64,000 nt of DNA from Ilumatobacteraceae bacterium (GTDB lineage: Bacteria; Actinomycetota; Acidimicrobiia; Acidimicrobiales; Ilumatobacteraceae), in contig JAJTEL010000002.1 of the NCBI GenBank assembly GCA_021299715.1, forward strand, positions 434,001 to 498,000, in the 5' to 3' direction. The notes beneath the pieces are model-generated. The model worked only from the letters and a program-made list of their open reading frames with translations, did not search any database and was not told the origin of the DNA. A program made the position numbers and the translations under genes. Of the stretch, positions 42,558-51,275 are shown piece after piece; the stretch's first letter is position 1; every line of letters begins with the position of its first letter.

Positions 42558-43331
42558 ATGGCAGTTTTTGAACACAACGGAAGAAAAATTGGCTATTCAA
42601 TTGAAGGCACTGGATCTCCAGTTTTGGCATTTCACGGCACAACACAAGCTGCCAATGCATGGGATCAGGTGAAAGCGTCATGTAGCGAGTCTCGTACTTG
42701 GGTTGTCTTTGAATTTCCTGGTTCAGGCGAATCGGAGATGCCGACCGCACCGATTGAACTAGACAACCTCGTTGACGATGCTGTGGCGTTGATGAATCAC
42801 TTGGGATTTTCGCAATTTCATGTAGTCGGTTATTCACTAGGTGCAGTTGCTGCATTGAAGACCGCTGCACAACATCCGTCTTCGGTTCTCACTGTTACAT
42901 CATTGTGTGGTTGGTCTCAGAGCGATGCGCGAATGCGAATAACTTTCGATCTCTGGAGACGCCTCATTGCCATTGGTCCCGATCTCTTTATGCGGTACGC
43001 CATTGCCGATGGGTACAGCGCAGACACGATTGCGATGTTGGAACCAATGATTGATGGGGTAGCCGCCATGGCTTCGTCTGCGGTGCAACCAGGGTCAGAT
43101 GCGCACCTGGAATTGGATATCAGAGTGGATATTGAAGCCGACCTGTCAGGCATCTCAGTTCCATGTCTTGTGCTCGGTGGACGCGACGATCGATGGGTCG
43201 ATATCAGCAAGTCGAGGCATATTGCTTCTGTGGTTCCAGGAGCAGAACTGGTGGAACTTCCAGCAGGCCATTTGGTCATTGGCGAACTTCCGGCAGAAAT
43301 TGCTCAACACATCATTCGCCACACCGCCTAG
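42558..43331 (+). CDS. Alpha/beta hydrolase
   Basis: 257-residue alpha/beta-hydrolase of the 3-oxoadipate-lactonase-like kind. VLAFHGTTQ is the oxyanion strand, VVGYSLGAVAAL carries the serine, GGRDDRWVD the aspartate and LPAGHLVIGE the histidine. The N-terminal strand (FEHNGRKIGYSIEG) is typical. The substrate is unknown. It lies between tetR and the acyl-CoA synthetase gene, each with its own -10 hexamer. Confidence 0.9.
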   Translation: MAVFEHNGRKIGYSIEGTGSPVLAFHGTTQAANAWDQVKASCSESRTWVVFEFPGSGESEMPTAPIELDNLVDDAVALMNHLGFSQFHVVGYSLGAVAALKTAAQHPSSVLTVTSLCGWSQSDARMRITFDLWRRLIAIGPDLFMRYAIADGYSADTIAMLEPMIDGVAAMASSAVQPGSDAHLELDIRVDIEADLSGISVPCLVLGGRDDRWVDISKSRHIASVVPGAELVELPAGHLVIGELPAEIAQHIIRHTA

Positions 43332-43358
43332 CAATCACCACAGTGTGCTCAGGATGAG

Positions 43359-43364
43359 TACCGT
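43359..43364 (+). promoter_or_regulatory. -10 element TACCGT of the acyl-CoA synthetase gene
   Basis: TACCGT ends eight bases before the GTG at 43373. Confidence 0.5.
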
Positions 43365-43372
43365 ATAGAGCC

Positions 43373-45526
43373 GTGTCCACATCTCGTACCCTCTCCGAAT
43401 CCGACTCGAAAGAACTCCTCTCCGCCTACGGAGTTCCTTTTGCCCCAGAGAAGAGGGTCGGTACGGCTGCCGAGGCTGTAGCCGCCGCCGAAGAGATTGG
43501 TTTTCCTGTTGTCGCAAAGCTGGGCGGTGACTCCATTGCCCATAAAACCGAACGGGGTCTCGTAAAGCTTCGTCTTGCCAACGCCGATGCAGTGCAGAAT
43601 GCGGCAACCGAGTTGTTCAATGCAGCCACGCCGGAAGACGGTGACGTGCATGTTCTCATCGCACCCATGGTGTCTGGGTCGCGAGAACTCATTGTTGGTC
43701 TTCTGGTTGATCAACAATTTGGTCCAACGGTCATGTTGGGCATTGGCGGAATCATGGCTGAAGTTCTGAAAGACGTTGCCTTCCGACCCGCACCCATCAC
43801 TGAAGAGATGGCTCATTCAATGTTGGCTTCGTTGCGAACACAAGGACTTCTTGAGGAATTTCGCGGCGAAGCAGCCGTGAATGCAGTTGAAATTGTGAAG
43901 TGTCTTGTTGGTTTATCACAGGTCTCCATCGACAGAACTGACATCGTGTCGGTGGACATCAACCCCCTTATCGTGAAGCCCGACGGCCACGTTGTTGCGG
44001 TCGATGCCCTCGTTGAACTTGGTGACCGCCCATCTCCGGTTACGAAGAAACGGTCTGCCTATAGCAACGACCAGTTCATGGCGCTCTTTGAGCCCAAAGG
44101 CGTCTTGGTCACTGGTGCTTCAACTCATCCCGGAAAATTCGGATTTGTTTCGCTGCACAATATTTTGGCCAGTGGCTATGCAGGTGGGGTATTCGGAACC
44201 AATCTGCAAGGTGAAGAAGTGTTGGGTGTTCGCACAGTTGCAGACATTGCAGAGTTGCCCGACAATGCCATTGACCTTGTGTTCGTTTGCACACCAGCGT
44301 CTGCTAATCCGGACTTGCTACGCGCGTGTGCAAAAAAGGGGATTAAGGCTGCTTTCCTCACGTCAGCCGGATACGGAGAAGCGGGCGAAGAAGGCCGCGT
44401 CCTTGAAGACGAACTTATTGCACTTGCTGACGAACTCGGAATTTTGTTGGCGGGACCAAATGGTCAGGGAGTGGTGTCTACGCCTGCCCACTTGTGCGCA
44501 CAGATTGTCGCGCCGTATCCACCCGCTGGGTTTATTGGAGTTGCTAGTCAAAGCGGAAACTTTGTCTCTAGTTTCATGAACTACTCACGTCAAACAGGTG
44601 TTGGCATCAGTCGAGCAGTATCGGCTGGTAACGCCGCCGCCCTCGGAGTTGCTGACCTTATTGAGTGGTACAGCACCGATGCCGCAACGAAAGTTTCTCT
44701 TGCCTATGTGGAGGGCATTAGCGACGGGGCCGGTCTCATGTCTCGCCTCACAACTGCCGCTCGAACAAAACCGGTAGTGGTCGTCAAGGGTGGCGCAACC
44801 GAAAAGGGTGCTCGCGCCGCTGCCAGCCACACAGGTGCGCTTGCGGCAAACGATGCAATTTTCGATGGGGCTTGTAAGGCCGGTGGCATCACACGGGCGG
44901 CCACCGTTGAAGAAGCGTTTGAAGCGGCTGCAACATTTGCAACCCAACCGCTTCCGAAGGGTCCAAACGTTGTCATCCTGACAACAGCTGGCGGGTGGGG
45001 CGTTGTCACGAGTGACGCAATCGCGCAAGACGGATCGCTGCAGTTGATGCAACTGCCCGAAGACCTTAAGTCATTGATTGATACCAAACTCCCACCGCGA
45101 TGGAGCCGCAACAATCCGGTTGACTGCGCTGGAGGCGAGACGCGTGACACCATTCCTGAAGTGATGGAAATGATTGCCACGCATCCCGATGTAGATGCGG
45201 TCATCTACCTAGGTATTGGCATTCAGGCAAACCAAGCGCGCCTGATGCGAGAAGGTCATTTTCATCCTGATCATGGACTAGAGCGAATTGTTGAGTACCA
45301 CGAACGTCAAGATGCGCGTTTCGCTCAAGCAGCACACGATCTCTCGCTACACACTGGAAAACCAATCTTGGTTGCGACCGAACTTGCAGTTGCCGATCCC
45401 AATAATCCAGGAGTCTCCACAGTTCGAGACACTGGCCGACTGTGTTACGCAAGTGGCAATCGTGCTGTTGTTGCTCTTGGTCACCTGTACAGATACGCGG
45501 TACATACTGGTGTTGCCAAGAGATAA
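43373..45526 (+). CDS. ADP-forming acyl-CoA synthetase (acetate--CoA ligase type)
   Basis: NDP-forming acyl-CoA synthetase of 717 residues, interconverting acyl-CoA plus ADP and phosphate with acid, CoA and ATP. Domain order is ATP-grasp (about 1-220; FPVVAKLGGDSIAHKTE), CoA-binding Rossmann (about 225-350; GVLVTGASTHPGKFG) and succinyl-CoA-ligase-like (about 360-700) with the phosphorylated histidine in the ASHTGALA motif. The order with ATP-grasp first is one of several known arrangements. The acid substrate is not known. The start is GTG 43373. The PBP4-type gene begins inside its last codons. Confidence 0.92.
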   Translation: MSTSRTLSESDSKELLSAYGVPFAPEKRVGTAAEAVAAAEEIGFPVVAKLGGDSIAHKTERGLVKLRLANADAVQNAATELFNAATPEDGDVHVLIAPMVSGSRELIVGLLVDQQFGPTVMLGIGGIMAEVLKDVAFRPAPITEEMAHSMLASLRTQGLLEEFRGEAAVNAVEIVKCLVGLSQVSIDRTDIVSVDINPLIVKPDGHVVAVDALVELGDRPSPVTKKRSAYSNDQFMALFEPKGVLVTGASTHPGKFGFVSLHNILASGYAGGVFGTNLQGEEVLGVRTVADIAELPDNAIDLVFVCTPASANPDLLRACAKKGIKAAFLTSAGYGEAGEEGRVLEDELIALADELGILLAGPNGQGVVSTPAHLCAQIVAPYPPAGFIGVASQSGNFVSSFMNYSRQTGVGISRAVSAGNAAALGVADLIEWYSTDAATKVSLAYVEGISDGAGLMSRLTTAARTKPVVVVKGGATEKGARAAASHTGALAANDAIFDGACKAGGITRAATVEEAFEAAATFATQPLPKGPNVVILTTAGGWGVVTSDAIAQDGSLQLMQLPEDLKSLIDTKLPPRWSRNNPVDCAGGETRDTIPEVMEMIATHPDVDAVIYLGIGIQANQARLMREGHFHPDHGLERIVEYHERQDARFAQAAHDLSLHTGKPILVATELAVADPNNPGVSTVRDTGRLCYASGNRAVVALGHLYRYAVHTGVAKR

Positions 45527-46928
45527 TCAACGGGTTCGCAGAGCGAAAGATCCGGTTCGCTTTCTGGTGATTGTCGGGACCCTCGGTGCGCTGGTGCTGG
45601 GTGCGGGCTATTTCATTACCGACGCCATTGCTCAGCAGGTCGTTCCTCTGAAATCTGGCAACCTCGCCACGCCAGCCGCTGTAAAAGTGCTTTCAGTGCG
45701 TCGTGCACCAACAACTCTGTCAACCATCTCACGTTCGGGAGCACTTCGTCGCGGTGTTGCCAATGTGTCTTCTCAACTTCCAAGTGGTTCATGCTTCACG
45801 GTGGAATGGCTTGGTGATCAACAAGCATCTCTGCGTAGCACAGACAGTTTTATTCCTGCATCCGCGCAAAAAGTTGTCACCGCAGCGGTAGCACTTGATG
45901 TTCTTGGGGCACAACACACTTTTGAAACTGCCGTTTTTGGGACTGGGCAGATTGACACTGGAATTGTTCAAGATCTCTATTTCGTTGGTGGGGGAGACCC
46001 GCTCTTGGTGCGCAGGGAATACATGGCAACCGAGAAGTACCCAACGTTCAATGAAACATCACTTGAGACCTTGGCCGATTCAATTGTCTCAGCAGGAGTT
46101 CGTTCAATTACAGGGTCAATTGTGGGCGTTGACGCCCGCTATGACGCCGTTCGATTCCTCGATGCATGGCCCGCTGAATTCAATGTGGTGGAAGCGGGAC
46201 CACTGGGAGCTCTCACCGTAAATGACGGCGCCGTTGTGGGACAGCCGATGAAACTCGATAATCCGGCGATTGCCGCGTCAAACGAGCTGCGCTCACTGCT
46301 TGGTGCACGTGGTGTTTCCGTGGCCTTCGACTCTCGTTATGAACTCTCTGTCCCATCTACAGCGCAAAAGGTTGCATCCATTACATCTGCGCCGCTCTCA
46401 AAGATTGTTCAGGAGATGCTCGTCAATAGCGACAACAACACTGCAGAGATGTTGCTGAAAGAAATTGGTTTTGCACAGTCAAAACTGGGTACTACCGCTG
46501 CGGGCATCGCGGTTGTTCAGGAATTCATAACGAAGTGGAAACTCCCCACCACAGCAACTGTTGCGGACGGCTCTGGGTTGTCATCGAACAATCGTATGAG
46601 TTGTGCCAATTTTATGACGTTGCTAAAGAGCAACGAGGAGATACTTCCTCAATTACTTCCGGTAGCAGGGCAAACGGGCACCCTTCGATCTGTCTTTGAA
46701 GATTCTCCTGTGAAAAATCGATTAGTGGGAAAGACCGGCACTCTCACTGGCGTAAAAGCGTTAGTGGGTTATTTACCACTTGAAGGAAATTCTCCCGTTC
46801 GCTTTGCGTTGTTGATGAATGCCAGTGGAATAGACAACCAAGGCTCGTACCGTCCCATTTGGAATTCGTTGGGCTCTGCACTGAACAGAGCACGTGCCGT
46901 ACCAACACCCGATCAGTTAGCACCGTGA
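45510..46928 (+). CDS. D-alanyl-D-alanine carboxypeptidase (PBP4/DacB, S13 family)
   Basis: Wall enzyme that removes terminal D-Ala from peptidoglycan stems or cleaves cross-links. About 472 residues with an N-terminal membrane segment (about 18-41), so the catalytic part is outside. SXXK is S118-K121 (SAQK), SXN lies in NSDNNTAE and KTG in GKTGTLTG. The S13 inserted domain between SXXK and SXN is present. The open frame extends far into the preceding gene; GTG 45510 or TTG 45513 are the plausible starts, both overlapping that gene by under 20 bases. Confidence 0.9.
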   Translation: MLPRDNQRVRRAKDPVRFLVIVGTLGALVLGAGYFITDAIAQQVVPLKSGNLATPAAVKVLSVRRAPTTLSTISRSGALRRGVANVSSQLPSGSCFTVEWLGDQQASLRSTDSFIPASAQKVVTAAVALDVLGAQHTFETAVFGTGQIDTGIVQDLYFVGGGDPLLVRREYMATEKYPTFNETSLETLADSIVSAGVRSITGSIVGVDARYDAVRFLDAWPAEFNVVEAGPLGALTVNDGAVVGQPMKLDNPAIAASNELRSLLGARGVSVAFDSRYELSVPSTAQKVASITSAPLSKIVQEMLVNSDNNTAEMLLKEIGFAQSKLGTTAAGIAVVQEFITKWKLPTTATVADGSGLSSNNRMSCANFMTLLKSNEEILPQLLPVAGQTGTLRSVFEDSPVKNRLVGKTGTLTGVKALVGYLPLEGNSPVRFALLMNASGIDNQGSYRPIWNSLGSALNRARAVPTPDQLAP

Positions 46929-47572
46929 GTTTCGTCGCCGCGTTTCCCGTTGGAGCGGCATACATTCCTGGAGATGCCGTCATTTTGCGCGTCTTCGAAG
47001 AGCGTTACTTGCTCATGATGGAACATGTCCTGGAAAGCACACGTCAGTTTGTGTCGGTGCTCATCGCGGCCGGCTCCGAAGTCGGTGGCGAAGATCAGCG
47101 TTTCAATACTGGCGTACTTGTTGAAGTTGACCATGTGGAACCTTCAGATTTTGGTGTCATGGTGTACGCCCATGTGGCACACGCAGTAACTATTACGAAT
47201 TGGAACAACGAGTTCATCTATCCACGCGCCCAAGTAGTTCAGCACCACCTCGATACAACCCTGAGTGAAAGCGACGAAGTCAAGAAGAGTCTTCGGGATA
47301 TCGCTTCCCAGATTGATTCACTCTTTGCCTTGATGGACTCTCACAACATCGCCCACCCCCATGTGCCGGGTGGAGCGGAGTCTGTGTTGTTTTTTGGAGA
47401 CGAGGACGCAAATTCTGAGGCAGTTTTATGGTCGCTCTTGCGACTTCTTCCATGTGGACCGTTGGCGAGATTCGAAGTTCTGGCATTGACATCGTTGACA
47501 TCCCGTGCATCTCGCATAGTGGAAGAGATAACGCACCTGCGGGAGATCATTACTTTTCGCTTTGGGCCGTAA
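46925..47572 (+). CDS. LON N-terminal (substrate-binding) domain protein
   Basis: 215-residue stand-alone LON-domain protein without the AAA or protease parts. FPVGAAYIPGDAVILRVFEERY is the domain signature; a helical C-terminal half follows (about 115-215). Such proteins are thought to bind unfolded or modified substrates, but their role is not established. GTG 46925 overlaps the PBP4 stop as GTGA, so it is coupled. The three small proteins and trmI follow, and the Pup-proteasome locus is close, making a role in protein quality control attractive but unproven. Confidence 0.83.
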   Translation: MSFVAAFPVGAAYIPGDAVILRVFEERYLLMMEHVLESTRQFVSVLIAAGSEVGGEDQRFNTGVLVEVDHVEPSDFGVMVYAHVAHAVTITNWNNEFIYPRAQVVQHHLDTTLSESDEVKKSLRDIASQIDSLFALMDSHNIAHPHVPGGAESVLFFGDEDANSEAVLWSLLRLLPCGPLARFEVLALTSLTSRASRIVEEITHLREIITFRFGP

Positions 47573-47602
47573 TTGCCTGTGGATAACACCACAATTCAGC
47601 CG

Positions 47603-47608
47603 TAGGAT
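47603..47608 (+). promoter_or_regulatory. -10 element TAGGAT of the small-protein unit
   Basis: TAGGAT ends nine bases before the ATG at 47618. Confidence 0.4.
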
Positions 47609-47617
47609 TCTCTGTCC

Positions 47618-47959
47618 ATGGCAGATACAACCTCTCGCTTTCGCCGCCGCGCCACGCCGAGCGACCAGGTCACCGACATTGTCGATTCTGTCAAGGCGTA
47701 TGCACGGCAGGAAACTCTTGAGCCACTAAAGGGAGCCGCCCGATGGGTGGCCGTAGGCACTGTCGCTGCTGTCAGCCTGGGACTTGCCATGGTGTTTCTC
47801 TCTTTGGCTGTACTACGTCTTAGCCAAGACCTTGGTGGAACAGCACTTGATGGTGCCTGGTCATTCGTTCATTACCTCCTCACACTTGTTGTGGTGTCGG
47901 CCCTCGTGGCACTGTCTTTCAGTCGAATTTCTCAACGAAGCCTCGCGAAGGGGGAGTGA
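47618..47959 (+). CDS. Holin-like small membrane protein
   Basis: 113 residues with two membrane segments (about 45-68 and 83-103) joined by a short loop, after a charged N-terminal helix (about 15-35). The layout is that of the actinobacterial holin-X / DUF1469-like group, but no lysis genes are nearby, so a housekeeping envelope role is more likely. The next small gene begins one base after its stop. Its ATG has TAGGAT upstream. Confidence 0.78.
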   Translation: MADTTSRFRRRATPSDQVTDIVDSVKAYARQETLEPLKGAARWVAVGTVAAVSLGLAMVFLSLAVLRLSQDLGGTALDGAWSFVHYLLTLVVVSALVALSFSRISQRSLAKGE

Positions 47960-47960
47960 T

Positions 47961-48170
47961 ATGTCCGATACACCACACATCTCGCGTGAAGATCTGGAGT
48001 CAAAGTTTCGTGCACTGCAAGCCGATATCCAAGGTCGTGCATCAGACAAGAAACAATCATTAATCGCAGCCGGTTCGGCTGTCGCAGCAATTGTTGTCAT
48101 CTTGGCCTACATCGTTGGTCGTCGCGGCGGTCGTCGGCGCAGTGGTCGCGTTGAATTTCGTCGGTTCTAA
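47961..48170 (+). CDS. Small single-pass membrane protein
   Basis: 69 residues: a polar helical start (SREDLESKFRALQADIQGRA), one membrane segment (about 33-51) and a strongly basic Arg/Gly tail. GGGGGAG just upstream is a good ribosome site, supporting ATG 47961. Together with the preceding holin-like gene it makes a paired unit that I recall as commonly adjacent in related actinobacteria; function unknown. The basic tail would face the cytoplasm if the N-terminus is outside. Confidence 0.78.
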   Translation: MSDTPHISREDLESKFRALQADIQGRASDKKQSLIAAGSAVAAIVVILAYIVGRRGGRRRSGRVEFRRF

Positions 48171-48175
48171 CGAAC

Positions 48176-48379
48176 GTGTACTCACTTCTTCGTTTCATCG
48201 CACGCAGACTTCTTAACGGACCAGTTGCCAAGAGTCCATTCCTTCGTCGTTTTCTGTTTCTCGTAGCCGTACTTCGCTGGCTGAACAAACGATTCGGTGG
48301 TTCTCCACAACAGATAAAGCTGCGCCGTGGTGAAACCCTCGTGGTGTCGGTGATAAAGGATAAAGAGGCAAGGTTGTGA
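48176..48379 (+). CDS. Small basic hypothetical protein
   Basis: 67 residues, Arg/Lys-rich, with one moderately hydrophobic helix (about 18-36) and a short beta-prone tail. I do not recognise it. GTG 48176 lies five bases after the preceding stop, and its own stop overlaps the trmI start by four bases, so it is translated as part of the unit running into trmI. It may be a peripheral membrane or RNA-binding partner. Confidence 0.68.
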   Translation: MYSLLRFIARRLLNGPVAKSPFLRRFLFLVAVLRWLNKRFGGSPQQIKLRRGETLVVSVIKDKEARL

Positions 48380-49149
48380 GCAGTGTTTTTCAAGAGGGCG
48401 AAAAAGCGCTTTTCATCGACTCGAAACAACGCCGATATCTCGTCACATTGAATGTCGAGGGCGAGTTTCACAGTCACGCGGGTTTCATTCCTCACACATC
48501 AGTAATCGGCACAATTCCAGGTCGAATTCTTGAATCCACCAAGGGAGCGAGATACACAGTTCTCCGACCAACGCTTGAGGATTTCGTTGTCGAAATGCCG
48601 CGTGGCGCACAGGTTATTTATCCGAAAGACCTCGCGCCTATGTGCATGTTGGGAGACATCTTTCCGGGCGTCCGCGTATTTGAAACAGGAATTGGCTCTG
48701 GTGCTCTTTCGATGACCATGTTGCGTTGGGGTGCACACATCACTGGTTTTGAATTGCGCGAAGATTTCCTTAATCGCGCTACGTCCAATGTGCGCTCGTT
48801 CCTGGGCGAAGAAGCACTGCAGCGATACAACGTTTCTCTTGGCGATAGTTACGAGGACGTTCCCGAAGGTTCATTTGACCGAGTCATGCTTGACCTCCCA
48901 GAACCATGGCGCGTTACGGGAACTGCAGAGAAGATTCTTGTTCCCGGAGGACTTCTTGTTGCTTACACACCATCAATAACGCAGGCCGTACAGGTGAGAG
49001 AGTCGCTTGGAAAAGGTTGGGTAGATCAACGCACGCTCGAAGTACTTCACAGAACGTGGCACATTGAGGGCATGGCTGTTCGCCCAGACCATCGAATGGT
49101 TGCGCATACAGCCTTCTTAACTGTTGCGCGTTTTATTGGCGTCGAGTGA
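48376..49149 (+). CDS. trmI: tRNA (adenine-58-N1)-methyltransferase TrmI
   Basis: Methylates A58 of the tRNA T-loop. 257 residues. The N-terminal beta domain precedes the SAM fold; motif I is VFETGIGSGALSMTML (about 95-110) and DRVMLDLPEPWRV (about 170-182) carries the catalytic Asp. TrmI next to the proteasomal ATPase gene is a common actinobacterial arrangement. It starts with GTG overlapping the previous stop and converges on the ferredoxin gene with three bases between. Confidence 0.95.
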   Translation: MSSVFQEGEKALFIDSKQRRYLVTLNVEGEFHSHAGFIPHTSVIGTIPGRILESTKGARYTVLRPTLEDFVVEMPRGAQVIYPKDLAPMCMLGDIFPGVRVFETGIGSGALSMTMLRWGAHITGFELREDFLNRATSNVRSFLGEEALQRYNVSLGDSYEDVPEGSFDRVMLDLPEPWRVTGTAEKILVPGGLLVAYTPSITQAVQVRESLGKGWVDQRTLEVLHRTWHIEGMAVRPDHRMVAHTAFLTVARFIGVE

Positions 49150-49152
49150 TAC

Positions 49153-49398
49153 TCAGGGCTCAATAAAGATGCATTCGCCAGGACATTCCTCGGCGGATTC
49201 AACTACTGCATCAATACGGTTATCTGCGAAGTTTGCGAGACCTTCTGCGCCTTGAGGATTGCCCTTAGCGGTAGCGAACACTTTGTCGCCTTCCTTCACA
49301 TAGGCAAGGCCGTCATCGAGGAGTGTGAACACGTCGGGTGCGATTTCTTCGCAGAGTCCGTCGCCTGTGCACAAGTCCTGGTCGATCCATACCTTCAT
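49153..49398 (-). CDS. Ferredoxin, 3Fe-4S/4Fe-4S single-cluster type
   Basis: 81-codon gene for a small acidic ferredoxin. CTGDGLC and the later ECPGECI give the cluster cysteines; the pattern suits a 3Fe-4S cluster, as in ferredoxins that serve cytochromes P450, although a 4Fe-4S form cannot be excluded. ATG 49398 is used; the in-frame start at 49437 would add 13 unlikely residues. It is encoded on the opposite strand between trmI and arc. No P450 is in the window. Confidence 0.9.
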   Translation of the reverse strand: MKVWIDQDLCTGDGLCEEIAPDVFTLLDDGLAYVKEGDKVFATAKGNPQGAEGLANFADNRIDAVVESAEECPGECIFIEP

Positions 49399-49545
49399 GT
49401 GGGGAGTCCCTTCGCTACAACGTCGTACTGACGCCACTACCTGAACCCGACTTGGGCTCTAGAGAGATATTACACGGGGAATGGCTGCAGTCCCTGTTGC
49501 ACTCGGCACTGCCAGTCGGTGGGTGCCAACGGCATGTTTGGGCAA

Positions 49546-49551
49546 TAAGGT
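49546..49551 (+). promoter_or_regulatory. -10 element TAAGGT of the arc-dop unit
   Basis: TAAGGT ends six bases before the GTG at 49558, in the 159-base gap between the divergent ferredoxin and arc genes. Nothing else recognisable is in that gap. Confidence 0.55.
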
Positions 49552-49557
49552 TCAGGC

Positions 49558-51273
49558 GTGGCTGACATCGAAAGAGATGCACTTCTCGCCGAGATTGAAC
49601 AATTACGTGCCCGGTTGTCTGAACTGCCAGCACGGTCACGGGAACTTGAAGAAAAATTACTTGCCACAAAGGGTCAGCTCTCTCAAACTGAGATGCAACG
49701 AGATCGTCTGACGGCAGCCGTACGAGATATGCGAGACCAACTTGAATCTCTCAAACAGGAGGTCAGCCAATTGTCTGCTCCTCCGTCGGGATACGGAGTG
49801 TTGCTGGAATCTAATGACGATGGCACATTCGACATCATGTCTGGTGGACGCAAGATGCGAGTGCGCGCCACGCCTGACATCAATATTGAAGAATTACACC
49901 GAGGTGCAGAAGTTCTTCTGAACGAGAGCCTCAACATCATTTTGGTGAGGCCGTCTGAAACAGTTGGCGAAGTTGTCACCATCGTAGAAGTTCTGGAAGA
50001 TGGAATTCGGGCCATTGTCTCAACGCGTGGAGACGAGAACCGTGTGGTGGAACTTGGTGATTTGCTTCGCGGTACTCACATACGTTCTGGGGACACCTAC
50101 CGCCTGGACCTACGCGCCAACATTCTTCTTGAGCGGTTACCACAACCAGAGGTAGAAGACCTCTTGCTAGAGGAAGTTCCCGATGTTCGATATAGCGACA
50201 TTGGTGGTCTCGATTCTCAAATTGAGCAAATAGCAGACGCGGTCGAACTTCCGTTCTTGCATCAAGATCTGTTCAGTGAGTTCCGTCTTCCAGCACCAAA
50301 GGGAATTTTGCTGTACGGACCGCCAGGTTGCGGTAAGACGCTGATTGCTAAAGCCGTTGCAAACAGCCTTGCCCAAAAGGTTGCGCTTCGTACAGGAGCA
50401 GACAAAGGGCGCTCGTACTTCATCAACATCAAGGGACCAGAACTTTTAAACAAGTACGTCGGTGAAACAGAACGACAAATTCGCTTGGTCTTTCAACGTG
50501 CTCGTGAAAAGAGCGAAGAGGGTTGGCCCGTCATCGTCTTCTTCGATGAAATGGACTCCATGTTTCGTGCCCGCGGGACTGGCGTGTCATCCGACATGGA
50601 ATCAACAATCGTTCCTCAGTTGCTGGCCGAACTCGACGGAGTTGAGGGATTATCAAATGTCATCGTTATTGGGGCCACCAATAGAGAAGACCTCATCGAC
50701 CCCGCAATCCTTCGTCCCGGACGTCTGGATGTGAAAATCAAGATTGATCGACCAAATCGCGACTCCGCAGAACGCATCATGGGCATGTATCTCAATAACG
50801 AAATTCCCATCGATGCCGACGAAATTGCAAAACACAGCGGATCAGTAGACGAATGCATTGCAGAAATGGTCGCCACTGCAGTTGATTCCATGTACACGGA
50901 CGTAGAAGAGAACGAGTTTTTAGAAGTCACCTATCAGAACGGCGATAAAGAAATTCTGTATTACAAAGATTTTGCTAGCGGTGCAATGATTGAGAACATT
51001 GTTCGTCGTGCCAAGAAGACAGCAATTAAGCGAATACTTTCCGGAGGAACTCGCGGCCTGCGCACCAGCGACTTAGTTGATGCCATTCGACTCGAGTTTC
51101 ATGAAAATGATGATCTTCCCAACACCACCAACCCTGACGACTGGGCGCGCATCTCTGGCCGAAAGGGTGAACGAATTGTTTTCATTCGCACCTTGGTGCG
51201 ATCGAATGACGGATCTACGGAAGCAACGGGTGCGAAAGCTATCGAGCGCACCGTGTCTGGCCAGTACCTGTAG
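49558..51273 (+). CDS. arc: Proteasomal AAA ATPase ARC/Mpa
   Basis: Ring ATPase that recognises pupylated proteins, unfolds them and threads them into the 20S proteasome. 571 residues: coiled coil that binds Pup (about 5-70), OB domains (about 75-200), AAA module with Walker A GPPGCGKT (about 254-261) and Walker B VIVFFDE. The C-terminus is GQYL, with the penultimate Tyr that docks in the proteasome alpha ring. GTG start after TAAGGT. dop begins two bases after the stop. Confidence 0.97.
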   Translation: MADIERDALLAEIEQLRARLSELPARSRELEEKLLATKGQLSQTEMQRDRLTAAVRDMRDQLESLKQEVSQLSAPPSGYGVLLESNDDGTFDIMSGGRKMRVRATPDINIEELHRGAEVLLNESLNIILVRPSETVGEVVTIVEVLEDGIRAIVSTRGDENRVVELGDLLRGTHIRSGDTYRLDLRANILLERLPQPEVEDLLLEEVPDVRYSDIGGLDSQIEQIADAVELPFLHQDLFSEFRLPAPKGILLYGPPGCGKTLIAKAVANSLAQKVALRTGADKGRSYFINIKGPELLNKYVGETERQIRLVFQRAREKSEEGWPVIVFFDEMDSMFRARGTGVSSDMESTIVPQLLAELDGVEGLSNVIVIGATNREDLIDPAILRPGRLDVKIKIDRPNRDSAERIMGMYLNNEIPIDADEIAKHSGSVDECIAEMVATAVDSMYTDVEENEFLEVTYQNGDKEILYYKDFASGAMIENIVRRAKKTAIKRILSGGTRGLRTSDLVDAIRLEFHENDDLPNTTNPDDWARISGRKGERIVFIRTLVRSNDGSTEATGAKAIERTVSGQYL

Positions 51274-51275
51274 TT

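Noticed and set aside
47618-48379. Prophage lysis cassette suggested by the holin-like protein
   Set aside because: No endolysin, integrase, structural phage gene or attachment site is nearby, and the unit runs into the housekeeping gene trmI.
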